A DNA stretch of 64,000 nt from assembly GCA_021647985.1 (NCBI GenBank), contig JAKITQ010000007.1:1-64000 (forward strand), read 5' to 3'. Under the pieces are notes generated by a model. The model was not told the DNA's origin. It did not search any database and was given only the letters and a program-made list of their open reading frames with translations. Positions within the stretch are counted from its first letter, which is position 1. The number at the start of each line of letters is the position of its first letter. Shown here piece after piece: positions 25,659 through 34,938 of the stretch. This DNA is from Flavobacteriaceae bacterium. Its GTDB lineage: Bacteria; Bacteroidota; Bacteroidia; Flavobacteriales; Flavobacteriaceae. The position numbers were made by a program, and so were the translations under genes.

Positions 25659-27443
25659 TTATTTTTCTAAATATTTTATAAGTCTATGACTCTTAGGTAA
25701 GTTCATTTTAACCAATAGTTCTTTCCACCTTGGTTCATCATATATGAGTTTAAATATTGACCAATTAATTGCTTCAATCAAATCAGGGTCAGACACTGTG
25801 TAAGCTAAATTTAAGTATTTAAGAACTTTTTCTTTATCTCCTCTATAAGCATATATTTCTGCTATTAAAGCTTTTGCATTTTCATCATTGGAAGAAATAA
25901 ATTTTTCTAATAATTGATCAGATTCTGCTCTTCTACCTAATCCATAAAGTGCTATGCTTTGTGCAAAATAATTAATGTGTTCTAATGGTTCTTTTTTTGC
26001 TGCATCTAAAGCATTTTGATACTCTTTTTTTGCAACATATATTTTGGCCAAAAGAAAATTACCATATGGTGCTGAAGGGTAAAAATGCAAATAAGTATCA
26101 ACGGATTGTAGTGCTCCATCAAAATCTTCTAACCAAATTTGTACGATACCTTTATTTCTATAATACCCATATTCTTTTGGGTTTAATTTAAGAAGCTTAT
26201 TATGATCATTAACAAGATCAACAAGATTATTTGTTATTCCAGAGAATCCTTTAACTATAGCAGCATTAGCCAATATATAAGCATTATTTGGGTTAATTTT
26301 AAGCGCTTTATCAATATTGTAATTTGCAGAATTAAAATCCATGTTTTGTTGTAGGTCTAATCTGGCTAACGCTGCATAAGCGTTACCATTGTTGCCATCT
26401 AATAAGATTGCCTTTTCAGCGGCTTTTCTTGAATCTTTAAGACCTTTAATTAAAGGTGTTTTTTGATAGTTTATGGCAGATGCAAATATTGCCCTACTAA
26501 GCAATGCATATGCCGGAGCAAATGTCGAATCCATTGCTATTGACTCTTCTAGATTTTTAATCACATCTTCCATAAATTCAACATTATTCTTAAAAAATAG
26601 AAAATCTGCTTGAAGATATAACGAATAAGCTTTAGGATTGACTATGGAAGGTTTCGAATATTCCTTAAAAAGATGTAATTTTAGTTGCTCTCTTACTTTT
26701 AAACTAATATCATTTTGCATTTTAAAAATATCATCTAGTTTGCGATTAAAAGTTTGAGTCCATACTGTTTCTCCGTTTGAAGCGTCTATTAATTGAATAT
26801 CAATGCGTACTTCATTTCTATTTTTACGCACACTACCATCAATAATATAGTTAACTTGGAGCTCTTTTCCAATGGATTTAATATTTGCATTTGTACCTTT
26901 ATAAGTAAATGAAGAACGTCTATCAATAACAAACAAATCCTTCATTTTAGATAATAAACTTATTAGCTCAGTACTCATACCGTCAGAAAAATATTCCTGA
27001 TCTTTTTCTTTACTAATATCTTCAAAAGCCAAAACAGCCAAAGAGTTCGGCTGTACACCCATTTGTGTATTAGATAATTGTGAGTCGTCTGTACCTATAA
27101 ATTGATTATAGAGTAATACGACAATAGCTAATGAAAGTGTGATGATTATTACTTTATTTAGCTTACGGCCTTTTTGCAATGATTTTGGAGTCTCAGGATC
27201 AATCGTTTTAGTTTTTTTAATGCCACTCGGTGTAATCTCATACACCCAGGCTATAATTAAACTAAGAGGAAATCCAATACCTAGGATAACCAAGATAGTT
27301 TTTAATATATAGAGTGGAGCATCAAAAGTTGGAAGGATAATTGATAGTACCTGTATAATAAGCCATGCAGATACTAAATATGCTATACCAACCTTAATTA
27401 CTTGTCGTCTTTTAAGCTCTGCGAAATATTTATTTAGGCCCAT
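25659..27443 (-). CDS. TolB/adenylate-cyclase-like signalling protein with TPR repeats
   Basis: A 594-aa membrane protein. Residues 1-35 form an amphipathic start (KYFAELKRRQVIKVGIAYLVSAW) typical of this family, then two helices lead to a third helix near residue 100. A TolB-like domain follows (SLAVLAFEDISKEKDQEYFSDGMSTELISLLSK ... YIIDGSVRKNRNEVRIDIQLIDASNGETVWTQTF). The rest is TPR helices. The N-terminal catalytic or DNA-binding domain found in many relatives is missing, so it is likely a scaffold or sensor rather than an enzyme. It is monocistronic. Confidence 0.8.
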   Translation of the reverse strand: MGLNKYFAELKRRQVIKVGIAYLVSAWLIIQVLSIILPTFDAPLYILKTILVILGIGFPLSLIIAWVYEITPSGIKKTKTIDPETPKSLQKGRKLNKVIIITLSLAIVVLLYNQFIGTDDSQLSNTQMGVQPNSLAVLAFEDISKEKDQEYFSDGMSTELISLLSKMKDLFVIDRRSSFTYKGTNANIKSIGKELQVNYIIDGSVRKNRNEVRIDIQLIDASNGETVWTQTFNRKLDDIFKMQNDISLKVREQLKLHLFKEYSKPSIVNPKAYSLYLQADFLFFKNNVEFMEDVIKNLEESIAMDSTFAPAYALLSRAIFASAINYQKTPLIKGLKDSRKAAEKAILLDGNNGNAYAALARLDLQQNMDFNSANYNIDKALKINPNNAYILANAAIVKGFSGITNNLVDLVNDHNKLLKLNPKEYGYYRNKGIVQIWLEDFDGALQSVDTYLHFYPSAPYGNFLLAKIYVAKKEYQNALDAAKKEPLEHINYFAQSIALYGLGRRAESDQLLEKFISSNDENAKALIAEIYAYRGDKEKVLKYLNLAYTVSDPDLIEAINWSIFKLIYDEPRWKELLVKMNLPKSHRLIKYLEK

Positions 27444-27516
27444 TGATTTCGAAATATAAGAGAATTTCTTGTTTTATGCGCACAACTTACTAATTTTATT
27501 TTATCGATATATTCGT

Positions 27517-28299
27517 TTATACCTCTTTATCTTTATCATACGGAATTTTATCAAGCAGATAATCAATGGCCTCAGCACGAGCGTCAGTTTTTCGATTTGC
27601 TTTAATTACTTTAAACGGGATGCCTCCTTTTTTTGTGTTTTCAAACATTTTGTTTTTATAAGCGGTATATGAATCCCACAAATCCTGAGCTCTTTCGTCT
27701 ACCTTGCTCATTTTCCATTGTTTGAGTGGGTTATTTTTTAATTCTTCAAATCTTTTATTTTGCTCTTTTTTTGAGATAGACATATAAATTTTCACCAATT
27801 GAATACCTGATTCAGTGATCATTTTTTCAAAATTATTTACATGATTTAAAAATATTTCATATTCTTTTATGGTACAAAAACCATTTACAGGTTCTACAAC
27901 GGCTCTATTGTACCAGCTCCGATCAAAAAAAACTATTTCTCCTGCTTTCGGAAATTGCTTTACATAGCGTTGAAAGTACCATTGTGTTTGCTCTTCTTCA
28001 GTTGGACGTGGAAGTGCAACGATTCGAAAATGACGGGGATTGATTCGTTCTGTAATTCTACGAATGGCGCCCCCTTTACCTGCAGAGTCTCTACCTTCAA
28101 AAATCACAATTACTCTTTCATTATTATCAATAATACAAGTTTGCAATTTAATTAATTCTACCTGTAGTTTTTTTAATTTTGATTCATAATCAACATATCG
28201 AATAGTTTTCTGTAAATTAATTGTTTCATTGATTAATAAGGATGTAAGTCCTTTATTAGAATTTAATTTTTTAACATCATTGGGTGAAAGTGTATCCAT
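27517..28299 (-). CDS. ppk2: Polyphosphate kinase 2 (second of tandem pair)
   Basis: PPK2 enzymes phosphorylate nucleoside di- or monophosphates from polyphosphate. Walker A is FEGRDSAGKGGAIRRITERI and Walker B is VFFDRSWYNRAVVEPV; the lid region has SKKEQNKRFEELKNNPLKQWK. At 260 aa this is a single-domain PPK2 of the ADP- or GDP-using type. It lies 13 bases after the other ppk2, in the same run as the cbb3 assembly genes. Sequence differences between the two suggest distinct nucleotide preferences, but the motifs alone do not show which. Confidence 0.9.
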   Translation of the reverse strand: MDTLSPNDVKKLNSNKGLTSLLINETINLQKTIRYVDYESKLKKLQVELIKLQTCIIDNNERVIVIFEGRDSAGKGGAIRRITERINPRHFRIVALPRPTEEEQTQWYFQRYVKQFPKAGEIVFFDRSWYNRAVVEPVNGFCTIKEYEIFLNHVNNFEKMITESGIQLVKIYMSISKKEQNKRFEELKNNPLKQWKMSKVDERAQDLWDSYTAYKNKMFENTKKGGIPFKVIKANRKTDARAEAIDYLLDKIPYDKDKEV

Positions 28300-28312
28300 T
28301 TTTAATTCTAGA

Positions 28313-29170
28313 TTAATTAATTTTGTTTATGGCGCGATAGTAATGCATAATTACATTTGGGTCTGATAACAAAGGCGTATTAAAATCATCTTTACCATCA
28401 TAATCAATTCGAGATAAAACATGACGCATACATTCCAATCTGGCTGTTTGTTTGTTGTTTGTTTTTACAATAGTCCACGGACTGAAAGAAGTATGTGTTT
28501 TGTTAAACATAAGCTCTTTGTATTTTGTATATTTCTCCCAATATTCTTGCCCTTTTTGATCTACAGGGCTAAATTTCCAACGTTTTAACGGATTGTCTTT
28601 TCTGGCATCAAATCTTTTTGCCTGTTCTTCTTTTGAAATGGATAACCAGAATTTTATAATTACGGTACCTTCTTCATACAGCATGTGTTCAAATTCAGGT
28701 AACTGCATCATAAACTGTCTGTACTGTTCATCTGTACAAAAACCCATAACTGGTTCAACTACGGCTCTATTATACCAACTTCTGTCAAAAAAAACGATTT
28801 CACCCGGGTTGGGTAAATGTTGTATGTAGCGCCTAAAATACCATTGTCCTTTTTCAAGAGTGGTAGGCCTGTTTAAGGCAACCAAACGCATGGCTCTTGG
28901 GTTTAAATGTTCTGTAAACCGTCGGATATTACCTCCTTTTCCGGCAGCATCTCTACCTTCAAAAATGATTGCTACTTTTTTATTATTGTTTTTAACCCAT
29001 TGCTGTAACTTGACCAATTCAATTTGTAAATACTTTTTTTCTTTTTCATATTGAATGGTAGTAATTACTTTATCTATATTGATATTTTTCTTTTTAACAA
29101 TTTGGTGAAGATCTTCACGAGATCCAATGGATTCAAAGTCTTCTTTGGTTAAATTTATTTTTTTTGACAT
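28313..29170 (-). CDS. ppk2: Polyphosphate kinase 2 (first of tandem pair)
   Basis: A second single-domain PPK2, about 285 aa. Walker A FEGRDAAGKGGNIRRFTEHL, Walker B VFFDRSWYNRAVVEPVMGF and the lid segment SKEEQAKRFDARKDNPLKRWK are all present. It also has a C-terminal extension (HVLSRIDYDGKDDFNT) found in the usual PPK2 family. I choose the ATG at 29170 (MSKKINL) over 29191, because 29170 lies just past the stop of the SafE-like gene. The cbb3 cluster therefore seems to run on into two polyphosphate kinases. Confidence 0.92.
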   Translation of the reverse strand: MSKKINLTKEDFESIGSREDLHQIVKKKNINIDKVITTIQYEKEKKYLQIELVKLQQWVKNNNKKVAIIFEGRDAAGKGGNIRRFTEHLNPRAMRLVALNRPTTLEKGQWYFRRYIQHLPNPGEIVFFDRSWYNRAVVEPVMGFCTDEQYRQFMMQLPEFEHMLYEEGTVIIKFWLSISKEEQAKRFDARKDNPLKRWKFSPVDQKGQEYWEKYTKYKELMFNKTHTSFSPWTIVKTNNKQTARLECMRHVLSRIDYDGKDDFNTPLLSDPNVIMHYYRAINKIN

Positions 29171-29175
29171 AAACC

Positions 29176-29886
29176 TTATTTTGTTATACAAGTATTTGGA
29201 TTATTAGAAAGGTGCAATTTTGCATCAGATGGAGAAATATATGGTATACCTAACCCCATTCCTCTTAAAATAAATAGCAATCCAATTATTATTACAAATA
29301 TAGGGATTGCTTTTTGAATTTTATTTCGAATAGATAATTTTAAAAAATTACCTAAAAAAACGGCACCGGTCATCATAGGAATGGTTCCAGCCCCAAATAA
29401 AATCATATAAAATGCACTGGTAGTGATATCGCCAGATGAAATAGCACCTAAAACCGCCATATAAACAAGTCCGCATGGTAAAAAACCATTTAAAAACCCT
29501 ATGGTAAATATTGCTTTATTCGATTTTTTTTTAAGATAAAGACCTAGTTTGAATTTTACCTTTCCAATGCTCGAGTACAATGGTTTGGTAATATTTAGTT
29601 TGTTTAATATTGTGGATGGGGTGACTACTGTTAAAATCATTAAAATTCCAATAACAATTGATAGTCTTTGCTGAAAACCAGATAAGTATAATCCTTTACC
29701 AATAATACCGAATAATACACCAATCAAACCATAAGTAAACAACCTTCCAGCATGATATAGAAAAGTTTGCCAAAACATTTTCACCTTGTTATTTTTGTCT
29801 ACTGGAAGAATAAAGGCAATTGGACCACACATAGCGATACAATGAAAACTACCCAATAAACCTAATATGAAAGCCGTATATAAAAT
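29176..29886 (-). CDS. TauE/SafE (COG2836)-like membrane protein of the cbb3 cluster
   Basis: A membrane protein of the type encoded next to cbb3 oxidases in Bacteroidota, probably helping metal handling or oxidase assembly. It begins with the conserved helix LGSFHCIAMCGPIAF and has the repeat GFLNGFLPCGLVYMA, with cysteines typical of this group. The track starts at a TTG inside that first helix (29856), which is too late. In-frame codons upstream give ILYTAFILGLLG with no ATG, GTG or TTG; I set the start at the ATT at 29886. An out-of-frame ATG overlaps the ccoH stop (see findings). Confidence 0.75.
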   Translation of the reverse strand: MLYTAFILGLLGSFHCIAMCGPIAFILPVDKNNKVKMFWQTFLYHAGRLFTYGLIGVLFGIIGKGLYLSGFQQRLSIVIGILMILTVVTPSTILNKLNITKPLYSSIGKVKFKLGLYLKKKSNKAIFTIGFLNGFLPCGLVYMAVLGAISSGDITTSAFYMILFGAGTIPMMTGAVFLGNFLKLSIRNKIQKAIPIFVIIIGLLFILRGMGLGIPYISPSDAKLHLSNNPNTCITK

Positions 29887-29940
29887 GATTGTAAAATTTA
29901 ATTGTTGAAAATAAAATTGAGTTGTATCAAGAAAAACCCA

Positions 29941-30390
29941 TTAATAATACCAGTTTTCTTTTATTAGATATTTTTCTCCATTATAATTCCAGTCTACCTT
30001 GATGATCCATTTTCCTGAAACCAATAAACTATCTGGAATTACTTTATGCTGTGCACTTAAATTAATTTCTTGGATAAAATCTAATTTTTTATTAGACAAT
30101 CTTTGGAAAATAATATTTCCTGTTATTTTTTGATAATCCATATTATTAGGAAATAAAATATGGATGCCTTCTTTAGAGTTACTTAAAGTAATATTTTGAT
30201 CTAATCTTAATGCGTTGTTTAATTTGTCAATATCTTCCTGATAATGTAATTCATCTTTATAATAATCTTCCGAAACAAGATCATGTTTTAATTCAGGAGA
30301 AAAAGACCTGTAAAAAAAATAAAGTATAAATGACATAAAAAGTACGATCGCTATAAAGATTCCTGTGCCCCAATTAAATTTTATTTTCAT
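29941..30390 (-). CDS. ccoH: FixH/CcoH family cbb3 assembly protein
   Basis: A 149-aa single-pass protein: one N-terminal helix (GTGIFIAIVLFMSFILYFFYRS), then a periplasmic domain with LVSEDYYKDELHYQEDIDKLNNA, the conserved FixH segment, and beta strands ending in KENWYY. FixH/CcoH stabilises the cbb3 oxidase during assembly. It follows ccoG by 29 bases. Its stop TAA overlaps an ATG (TAATG) that should start the next gene but is out of frame with it. Confidence 0.87.
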   Translation of the reverse strand: MKIKFNWGTGIFIAIVLFMSFILYFFYRSFSPELKHDLVSEDYYKDELHYQEDIDKLNNALRLDQNITLSNSKEGIHILFPNNMDYQKITGNIIFQRLSNKKLDFIQEINLSAQHKVIPDSLLVSGKWIIKVDWNYNGEKYLIKENWYY

Positions 30391-30419
30391 TTTAATGTGT
30401 TTGATTTTGTAAAATTAAA

Positions 30420-31820
30420 CTATTTAAACTGTATTGGTCCTGGGAAATTGGTTTTGTCTGTTTCTATGAGTTCATTGTTAAAATAGATTCCTATTTTTAA
30501 TTTTTCTTTGGAGGAATGCATATCTTTTTTTGCAATTTTAATAAATAATGTACCCTCATGCAATTTATTCTTCTCTAAGGTAACCTTTCCTTCAATAACT
30601 TTAATGCTCCCTTTGTGTGAAATTAGTTTGACTTTTAGGTCCACATAAGTATTATTTGTTTTATTTATTAATTTGTACGTATACACATTTCTAATGCTAT
30701 CTCCTTGTGTGCTATATAATTGCCCAGGTAACCTTAAAATATTAGCCTGTACATCATTTCTTAAAAAGATCAACGTAACTAAAAAGATAAGCATAATACT
30801 CAAAATAAAAGTATAGCTTAAAATTCGTTTATTAAAAGAGAATTTTTCACCTTTTTCTATATCATTTTCAGATGCATACCTAATCAATCCTCTTTCAAAA
30901 CCTACCTTATCCATTATTTCGTCACAAGCATCAATACAGGCTGTGCAATTAACACATTCTAATTGTGTACCATTGCGAATGTCAATTCCGGTAGGGCAAA
31001 CTTGAACACATAGTTTACAATCAATACAATCACCAAGTTCGTTTGCTTTTCTATCTTCATTGTGACTTAATTTTTGACGACCTTCACCTCTTTTATAATC
31101 ATATGTTACATTGATGGATTTATTGTCTAATAAAACACCTTGTAATCTTCCGTAAGGACACACAATTATACATACTTGTTCTCTAAACCAAGCAAAGACT
31201 AAATAAAAAATTCCTGTAAATACTAATAGTTTAATAAAGGTCTCTAAATTTTTAATCGGCCCTTCTATTACATGTTTAATCAAAGTATCACCACCTATAA
31301 AATAAGCTAAAAATGCATTAGAAATTAAAAAGGAAATGATAAAAAATAGACTCCATTTCAAAGATTTTTTTCCAATTTTTCCAATATTCCACGCTTGTTT
31401 ATCTAATTTTATTTGTTTTGTTCTATCTCCTTCAATGGCGTATTCTACTTTTCGAAAAACCATTTCCATAAAAATGGTTTGAGGGCATAGCCAACCGCAA
31501 AATATTCGACCAAAAATAACGGTAAAAAGTATAATAAAAACAACGCCAATTAACATCGATAGCACTAGTAGATAAAAGTCTTGTGGCCAAAAAGGTTGCC
31601 CAAAAACATTAAACTTTCTATCTATTATATTAAAAAGTAAAAATTGATGACCATTTATCTTAATAAAAGGAGCAGCAAACAAAAAAGCCACCAATACCCA
31701 GCTTACATAGTTGCGATACTTGGTGAATTTACCTTTTGGTTTTTTTGGATAGATAATATTACGCTTGCCATCTTTATCAATGGTTGCAATACTATCTCTA
31801 AAATTATTGTCCTCTTGCAT
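30420..31820 (-). CDS. ccoG: Cytochrome oxidase accessory protein CcoG (RdxA/FixG)
   Basis: CcoG is a polyferredoxin-like membrane protein that reduces copper for delivery to cbb3 oxidase. Five or so helices are visible, with FGRIFCGWLCPQTIFMEMVFRKVE, VCIIVCPYGRLQGVLLD, and two 4Fe-4S motifs CIDCKLCVQVCPTGIDI and CVNCTACIDACDEIM. A C-terminal Ig-like domain (from about residue 355) completes the 466 aa. A hairpin separates it from ccoP, so it may be expressed at a lower level than the structural genes. Confidence 0.94.
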   Translation of the reverse strand: MQEDNNFRDSIATIDKDGKRNIIYPKKPKGKFTKYRNYVSWVLVAFLFAAPFIKINGHQFLLFNIIDRKFNVFGQPFWPQDFYLLVLSMLIGVVFIILFTVIFGRIFCGWLCPQTIFMEMVFRKVEYAIEGDRTKQIKLDKQAWNIGKIGKKSLKWSLFFIISFLISNAFLAYFIGGDTLIKHVIEGPIKNLETFIKLLVFTGIFYLVFAWFREQVCIIVCPYGRLQGVLLDNKSINVTYDYKRGEGRQKLSHNEDRKANELGDCIDCKLCVQVCPTGIDIRNGTQLECVNCTACIDACDEIMDKVGFERGLIRYASENDIEKGEKFSFNKRILSYTFILSIMLIFLVTLIFLRNDVQANILRLPGQLYSTQGDSIRNVYTYKLINKTNNTYVDLKVKLISHKGSIKVIEGKVTLEKNKLHEGTLFIKIAKKDMHSSKEKLKIGIYFNNELIETDKTNFPGPIQFK

Positions 31821-31842
31821 TATGAAGTATTTAATAAATTTG

Positions 31843-31880
31843 AAAAGGCCTTTGTTATAAAAAATAACAAATAGCCTTTT
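31843..31880 (-). terminator. Hairpin between ccoP and ccoG
   Basis: AAGGCCTTTGTTAT and ATAACAAATAGCCTT pair with one small bulge around an A-rich loop. It stands between the oxidase structural genes and the assembly genes and could act as a partial terminator that reduces downstream expression, or as a stabilising 3' end. Confidence 0.6.
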
Positions 31881-31943
31881 CTACTACTAATTAAAAAATC
31901 AAAAACAAAGTAGTTTCACTTAAGAAAGTGTGATTGGTGAAGA

Positions 31944-32582
31944 CTACTGTTTACTCCATGTAATATCTCCTTCTGCCGCTTTTGGATTAGCAGGAGTTGT
32001 ACCTTGAAGACTTACTACAAAGCTAGATATTTGTTGTCGTTGCTCTAAATTAATTGAACTTTTCCAGGCAACCATCCCTTTTCCAGGGCGACCACCTTCT
32101 GATATGGTATGAAATATTATTTCCATCCCACCACCTAAAATCCATTTATCATCAGTTAAGTTGGGTCCAATACCACCACCTCCGTCTGCCATATGGCAAG
32201 CAACACAAAAAGTATTGTATGCTTTTTTACCTGCTTCCAAACTAGTTGCATCGGTTAAAAGTTTAATATCAGTTTTAAAAAGTTCTGGATTCGCTTTTTT
32301 ATACGCTTCCAATTCTATTTTACTTTGCTTTACCTCCGCTTCATATTCCATTTTCTGGTTGTAATTTTCCGGATTATAGAATACTTGAAAAGTATAATAT
32401 ATGGCAATGATGATGGTGATGTAAAAACCATATTTCCACCAAGGCGGTAATACATTATCTAATTCTTTAATACCATCATAATTATGATCGGTCATTATTT
32501 CATCTTCTTTTCCTAATTCATTGGCTTTGGTCATCATTTGCATGAATCGTTGCCAGCCAGTTAAGTTTTTATTACTGCTCAT
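31944..32582 (-). CDS. ccoP: cbb3 oxidase subunit CcoP (mono-heme cytochrome c)
   Basis: The electron-entry subunit of cbb3 oxidase. The N-terminus has the CcoP signature MTDHNYDGIKELDNVLPPWWKYGFY, one transmembrane helix, and a periplasmic domain with one heme motif, CVACHMADGGGGIGPNL (about residues 131-135). Proteobacterial CcoP has two CxxCH motifs and about 300 aa; this one has one and 212 aa. The shorter form is seen in Bacteroidota relatives. It overlaps ccoQ by 11 bases. Confidence 0.93.
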   Translation of the reverse strand: MSSNKNLTGWQRFMQMMTKANELGKEDEIMTDHNYDGIKELDNVLPPWWKYGFYITIIIAIYYTFQVFYNPENYNQKMEYEAEVKQSKIELEAYKKANPELFKTDIKLLTDATSLEAGKKAYNTFCVACHMADGGGGIGPNLTDDKWILGGGMEIIFHTISEGGRPGKGMVAWKSSINLEQRQQISSFVVSLQGTTPANPKAAEGDITWSKQ

Positions 32583-32766
32583 AAGTGTTGTTTTTTGAGT
32601 CGTTTTCTAAAGGTAAATAACTTATTTCTTTAATACTATTTTTAGGCATTCTTAAAACGATTATCAGCATTGTTGTAAATACGATAAAAAATAATAATAG
32701 TGATATTATAGGATATATTTCAACCCCTTCGATAGTATCTAAATGGTGTTTGATAAATTTCAACAT
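32572..32766 (-). CDS. ccoQ: cbb3 oxidase small subunit CcoQ
   Basis: A 64-aa protein with one transmembrane helix (IISLLLFFIVFTTMLIIVLRM) and the typical short charged tail (SYLPLENDSKNN). Position between ccoNO and ccoP and shape fit CcoQ, which stabilises the oxidase. The sequence is too short to rely on motifs; the identification is mainly positional. Confidence 0.85.
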   Translation of the reverse strand: MLKFIKHHLDTIEGVEIYPIISLLLFFIVFTTMLIIVLRMPKNSIKEISYLPLENDSKNNTYEQ

Positions 32767-32770
32767 AATA

Positions 32771-34918
32771 TTAGTTTTCTGCGGTTTTGACTTTAATATC
32801 TGTTCCTAATCGTTGTAAATATGCAATTAAGGCTACAATTTCTTTATCTTGAATATTGGCATTACCGTAATTTTTAACAAATTCAGGGTCTTGTCTTAAA
32901 TTCTTTTCAATTTGAGCAGCCTGACTTTTTAATAAATATACCGCCTTATCCAGTTCAAATTGTGTGTATGGAACACCCAATTTAATCATGGCGTTAATTT
33001 TAGCAACTGTTTTAGAAATATCTAAATCATCGGTTATAATCCATGGATATTGTGGCATGATTGAACCCGGTGAGGTCAACCTAGGATCTAACATATGGTT
33101 AAAGTGCCAGTTATCATTATATTTTCCTCCTATACGGTGTACATCCGGACCAGTTCTTTTAGAACCCCATAAAAATGGGTGGTCATAAACAAATTCACCA
33201 GCTTTTGAATATTCACCATAACGTGCAACCTCAGACCTAAATGGACGAATCATTTGAGAGTGACAGTTGTTACACCCTTCACGGATATAAATATCTCTAC
33301 CTTCTAATTCAAGTGGAGTATATGGCTTGACAGCTGTAATAGTTGGTATATTGGAATCTATAGTTAATAAGGGTATGATTTCTACCGCGCCACCAATTAA
33401 AATTGCAACAGTAGTCAATATAGTGAATAAAATAGTTCGCCTTTCTAGCCATGAATGCCATCCTTCACCAGCAACTCTAGCAGAAGAAATTTGTTTTAAT
33501 GGAGCGGCCTCTGCCAATTCATCTTCAACAGTTGAACCTGCTTGGGCAGTTTTTATAATATTATATGCTAACAATAAAAACCCAACTAAATACAAGGTGC
33601 CACCAAAAGCACGCATGGCATACATTGGCATTATTTGTGTTACCGTTTCTAAAAAATTACCATAAACTAAGGTGCCATCTGGATTGAATTGTTTCCACAT
33701 GGATGCTTGTGTAAAACCAGCAACATAAAGTGGGAGGGCGTAAAATAATATACCCACTGTTCCTATCCAAAAATGGTAATTGGCTAATTTTTTTGAATAC
33801 AAATCTGTTTTCCATAATTTGGTTGCCAACCAATAAATCATTCCGGCAAGGAAAAACCCATTCCAAGCTAAAGTGCCAATATGAACATGACCAACAATCC
33901 AGTCGGTGTAATGACCAATGGCGTTTAGGCTTTTAAAGGATAAAAGAGGTCCTTCAAAAGTTGTCATACCATAACCAGTAATCGCAACTACAAAGAATTT
34001 TAAAACTGGATTATCTCTAACTTTATCCCAAGCACCACGTAAGGTTAATAAACCGTTGATCATACCACCCCAAGATGGAAATATAAGCATGATTGAAAAT
34101 ACAGTTCCTAAATTTTGAGCCCATTCTGGTAAGGCGGTGTATAATAAATGGTGAGGCCCCGCCCAAATATAAATAAATATCAAAGACCAAAAGTGTATTA
34201 TAGATAAGCGATAAGAATACACTGGGCGATTGGCAACTTTTGGAACAAAGTAATACATGAGCCCTAAAATAGGGGTAGTTAGGAAAAATGCTACTGCATT
34301 ATGACCATACCACCATTGTACTAAGGCATCTTGAACACCAGCATAAATAGAATAACTTTTAAAAGGAGAAATAGGTAATTCTAAATTATTAAATATGTGT
34401 AATACTGCAATAGTTACAAAGGTTGCTATATAAAACCAGATGGCAACGTAAATATGTCGTTGACGTCTTTTTAATATAGTACCTATCATGTTGATACCCA
34501 TTATAACCCAAATTATGGTTATTGCAATATCAATAGGCCACTCTAGTTCGGCATATTCTTTTGATGACGTATACCCTAAAGGTAATGTTATAGCAGCAGC
34601 AACAATAATTAATTGCCATCCCCAAAAGTGGACTTTACTCAACGAATCATGGAACATTCTTGTTTTTAATAATCTTTGCATGGAATAATACATTCCTGCA
34701 AAAAAACCATTGCCTACAAAGGCAAAAATTACAGCATTGGTGTGCAGAGGTCTCAATCTACCAAAGCTGAGCCAAGGTAAATTGCCTAAGTAATTGGGAA
34801 ACATAAATAGAAATGCTACCAATACACCTACCAGCATCCCTACGATACCCCACAATATTGTTGCTGTTAAAAACAGTTTTACAATTTTGTTGTCATAATA
34901 AAATTGTTCTTTTTCCAT
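32771..34918 (-). CDS. ccoNO: Fused cbb3 oxidase subunits CcoN-CcoO
   Basis: A 715-aa fusion of the catalytic heme-copper subunit (CcoN, about residues 1-470) and the membrane cytochrome c (CcoO, about 500-715). The CcoN part has the metal-ligand segments LRPLHTNAVIFAFVGNG, QWWYGHNAVAFFLTTP, WAGPHHLLY and DWIVGHVHIGTLAWN. The CcoO part has one heme site, REGCNNCHSQMIRPFRSE, with the DPRLTSPGSIMPQYPW ligand region. This fusion is characteristic of Bacteroidota. The enzyme is a high-affinity terminal oxidase for low oxygen. Confidence 0.96.
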   Translation of the reverse strand: MEKEQFYYDNKIVKLFLTATILWGIVGMLVGVLVAFLFMFPNYLGNLPWLSFGRLRPLHTNAVIFAFVGNGFFAGMYYSMQRLLKTRMFHDSLSKVHFWGWQLIIVAAAITLPLGYTSSKEYAELEWPIDIAITIIWVIMGINMIGTILKRRQRHIYVAIWFYIATFVTIAVLHIFNNLELPISPFKSYSIYAGVQDALVQWWYGHNAVAFFLTTPILGLMYYFVPKVANRPVYSYRLSIIHFWSLIFIYIWAGPHHLLYTALPEWAQNLGTVFSIMLIFPSWGGMINGLLTLRGAWDKVRDNPVLKFFVVAITGYGMTTFEGPLLSFKSLNAIGHYTDWIVGHVHIGTLAWNGFFLAGMIYWLATKLWKTDLYSKKLANYHFWIGTVGILFYALPLYVAGFTQASMWKQFNPDGTLVYGNFLETVTQIMPMYAMRAFGGTLYLVGFLLLAYNIIKTAQAGSTVEDELAEAAPLKQISSARVAGEGWHSWLERRTILFTILTTVAILIGGAVEIIPLLTIDSNIPTITAVKPYTPLELEGRDIYIREGCNNCHSQMIRPFRSEVARYGEYSKAGEFVYDHPFLWGSKRTGPDVHRIGGKYNDNWHFNHMLDPRLTSPGSIMPQYPWIITDDLDISKTVAKINAMIKLGVPYTQFELDKAVYLLKSQAAQIEKNLRQDPEFVKNYGNANIQDKEIVALIAYLQRLGTDIKVKTAEN

Positions 34919-34938
34919 TTGAAAAGTTTTGTTAATAA

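Noticed and set aside
27517-29170. ppk2 pair as a recent tandem duplication
   Set aside because: The motifs match, but the rest of the two proteins differs greatly, so they are old paralogues and not a fresh repeat.
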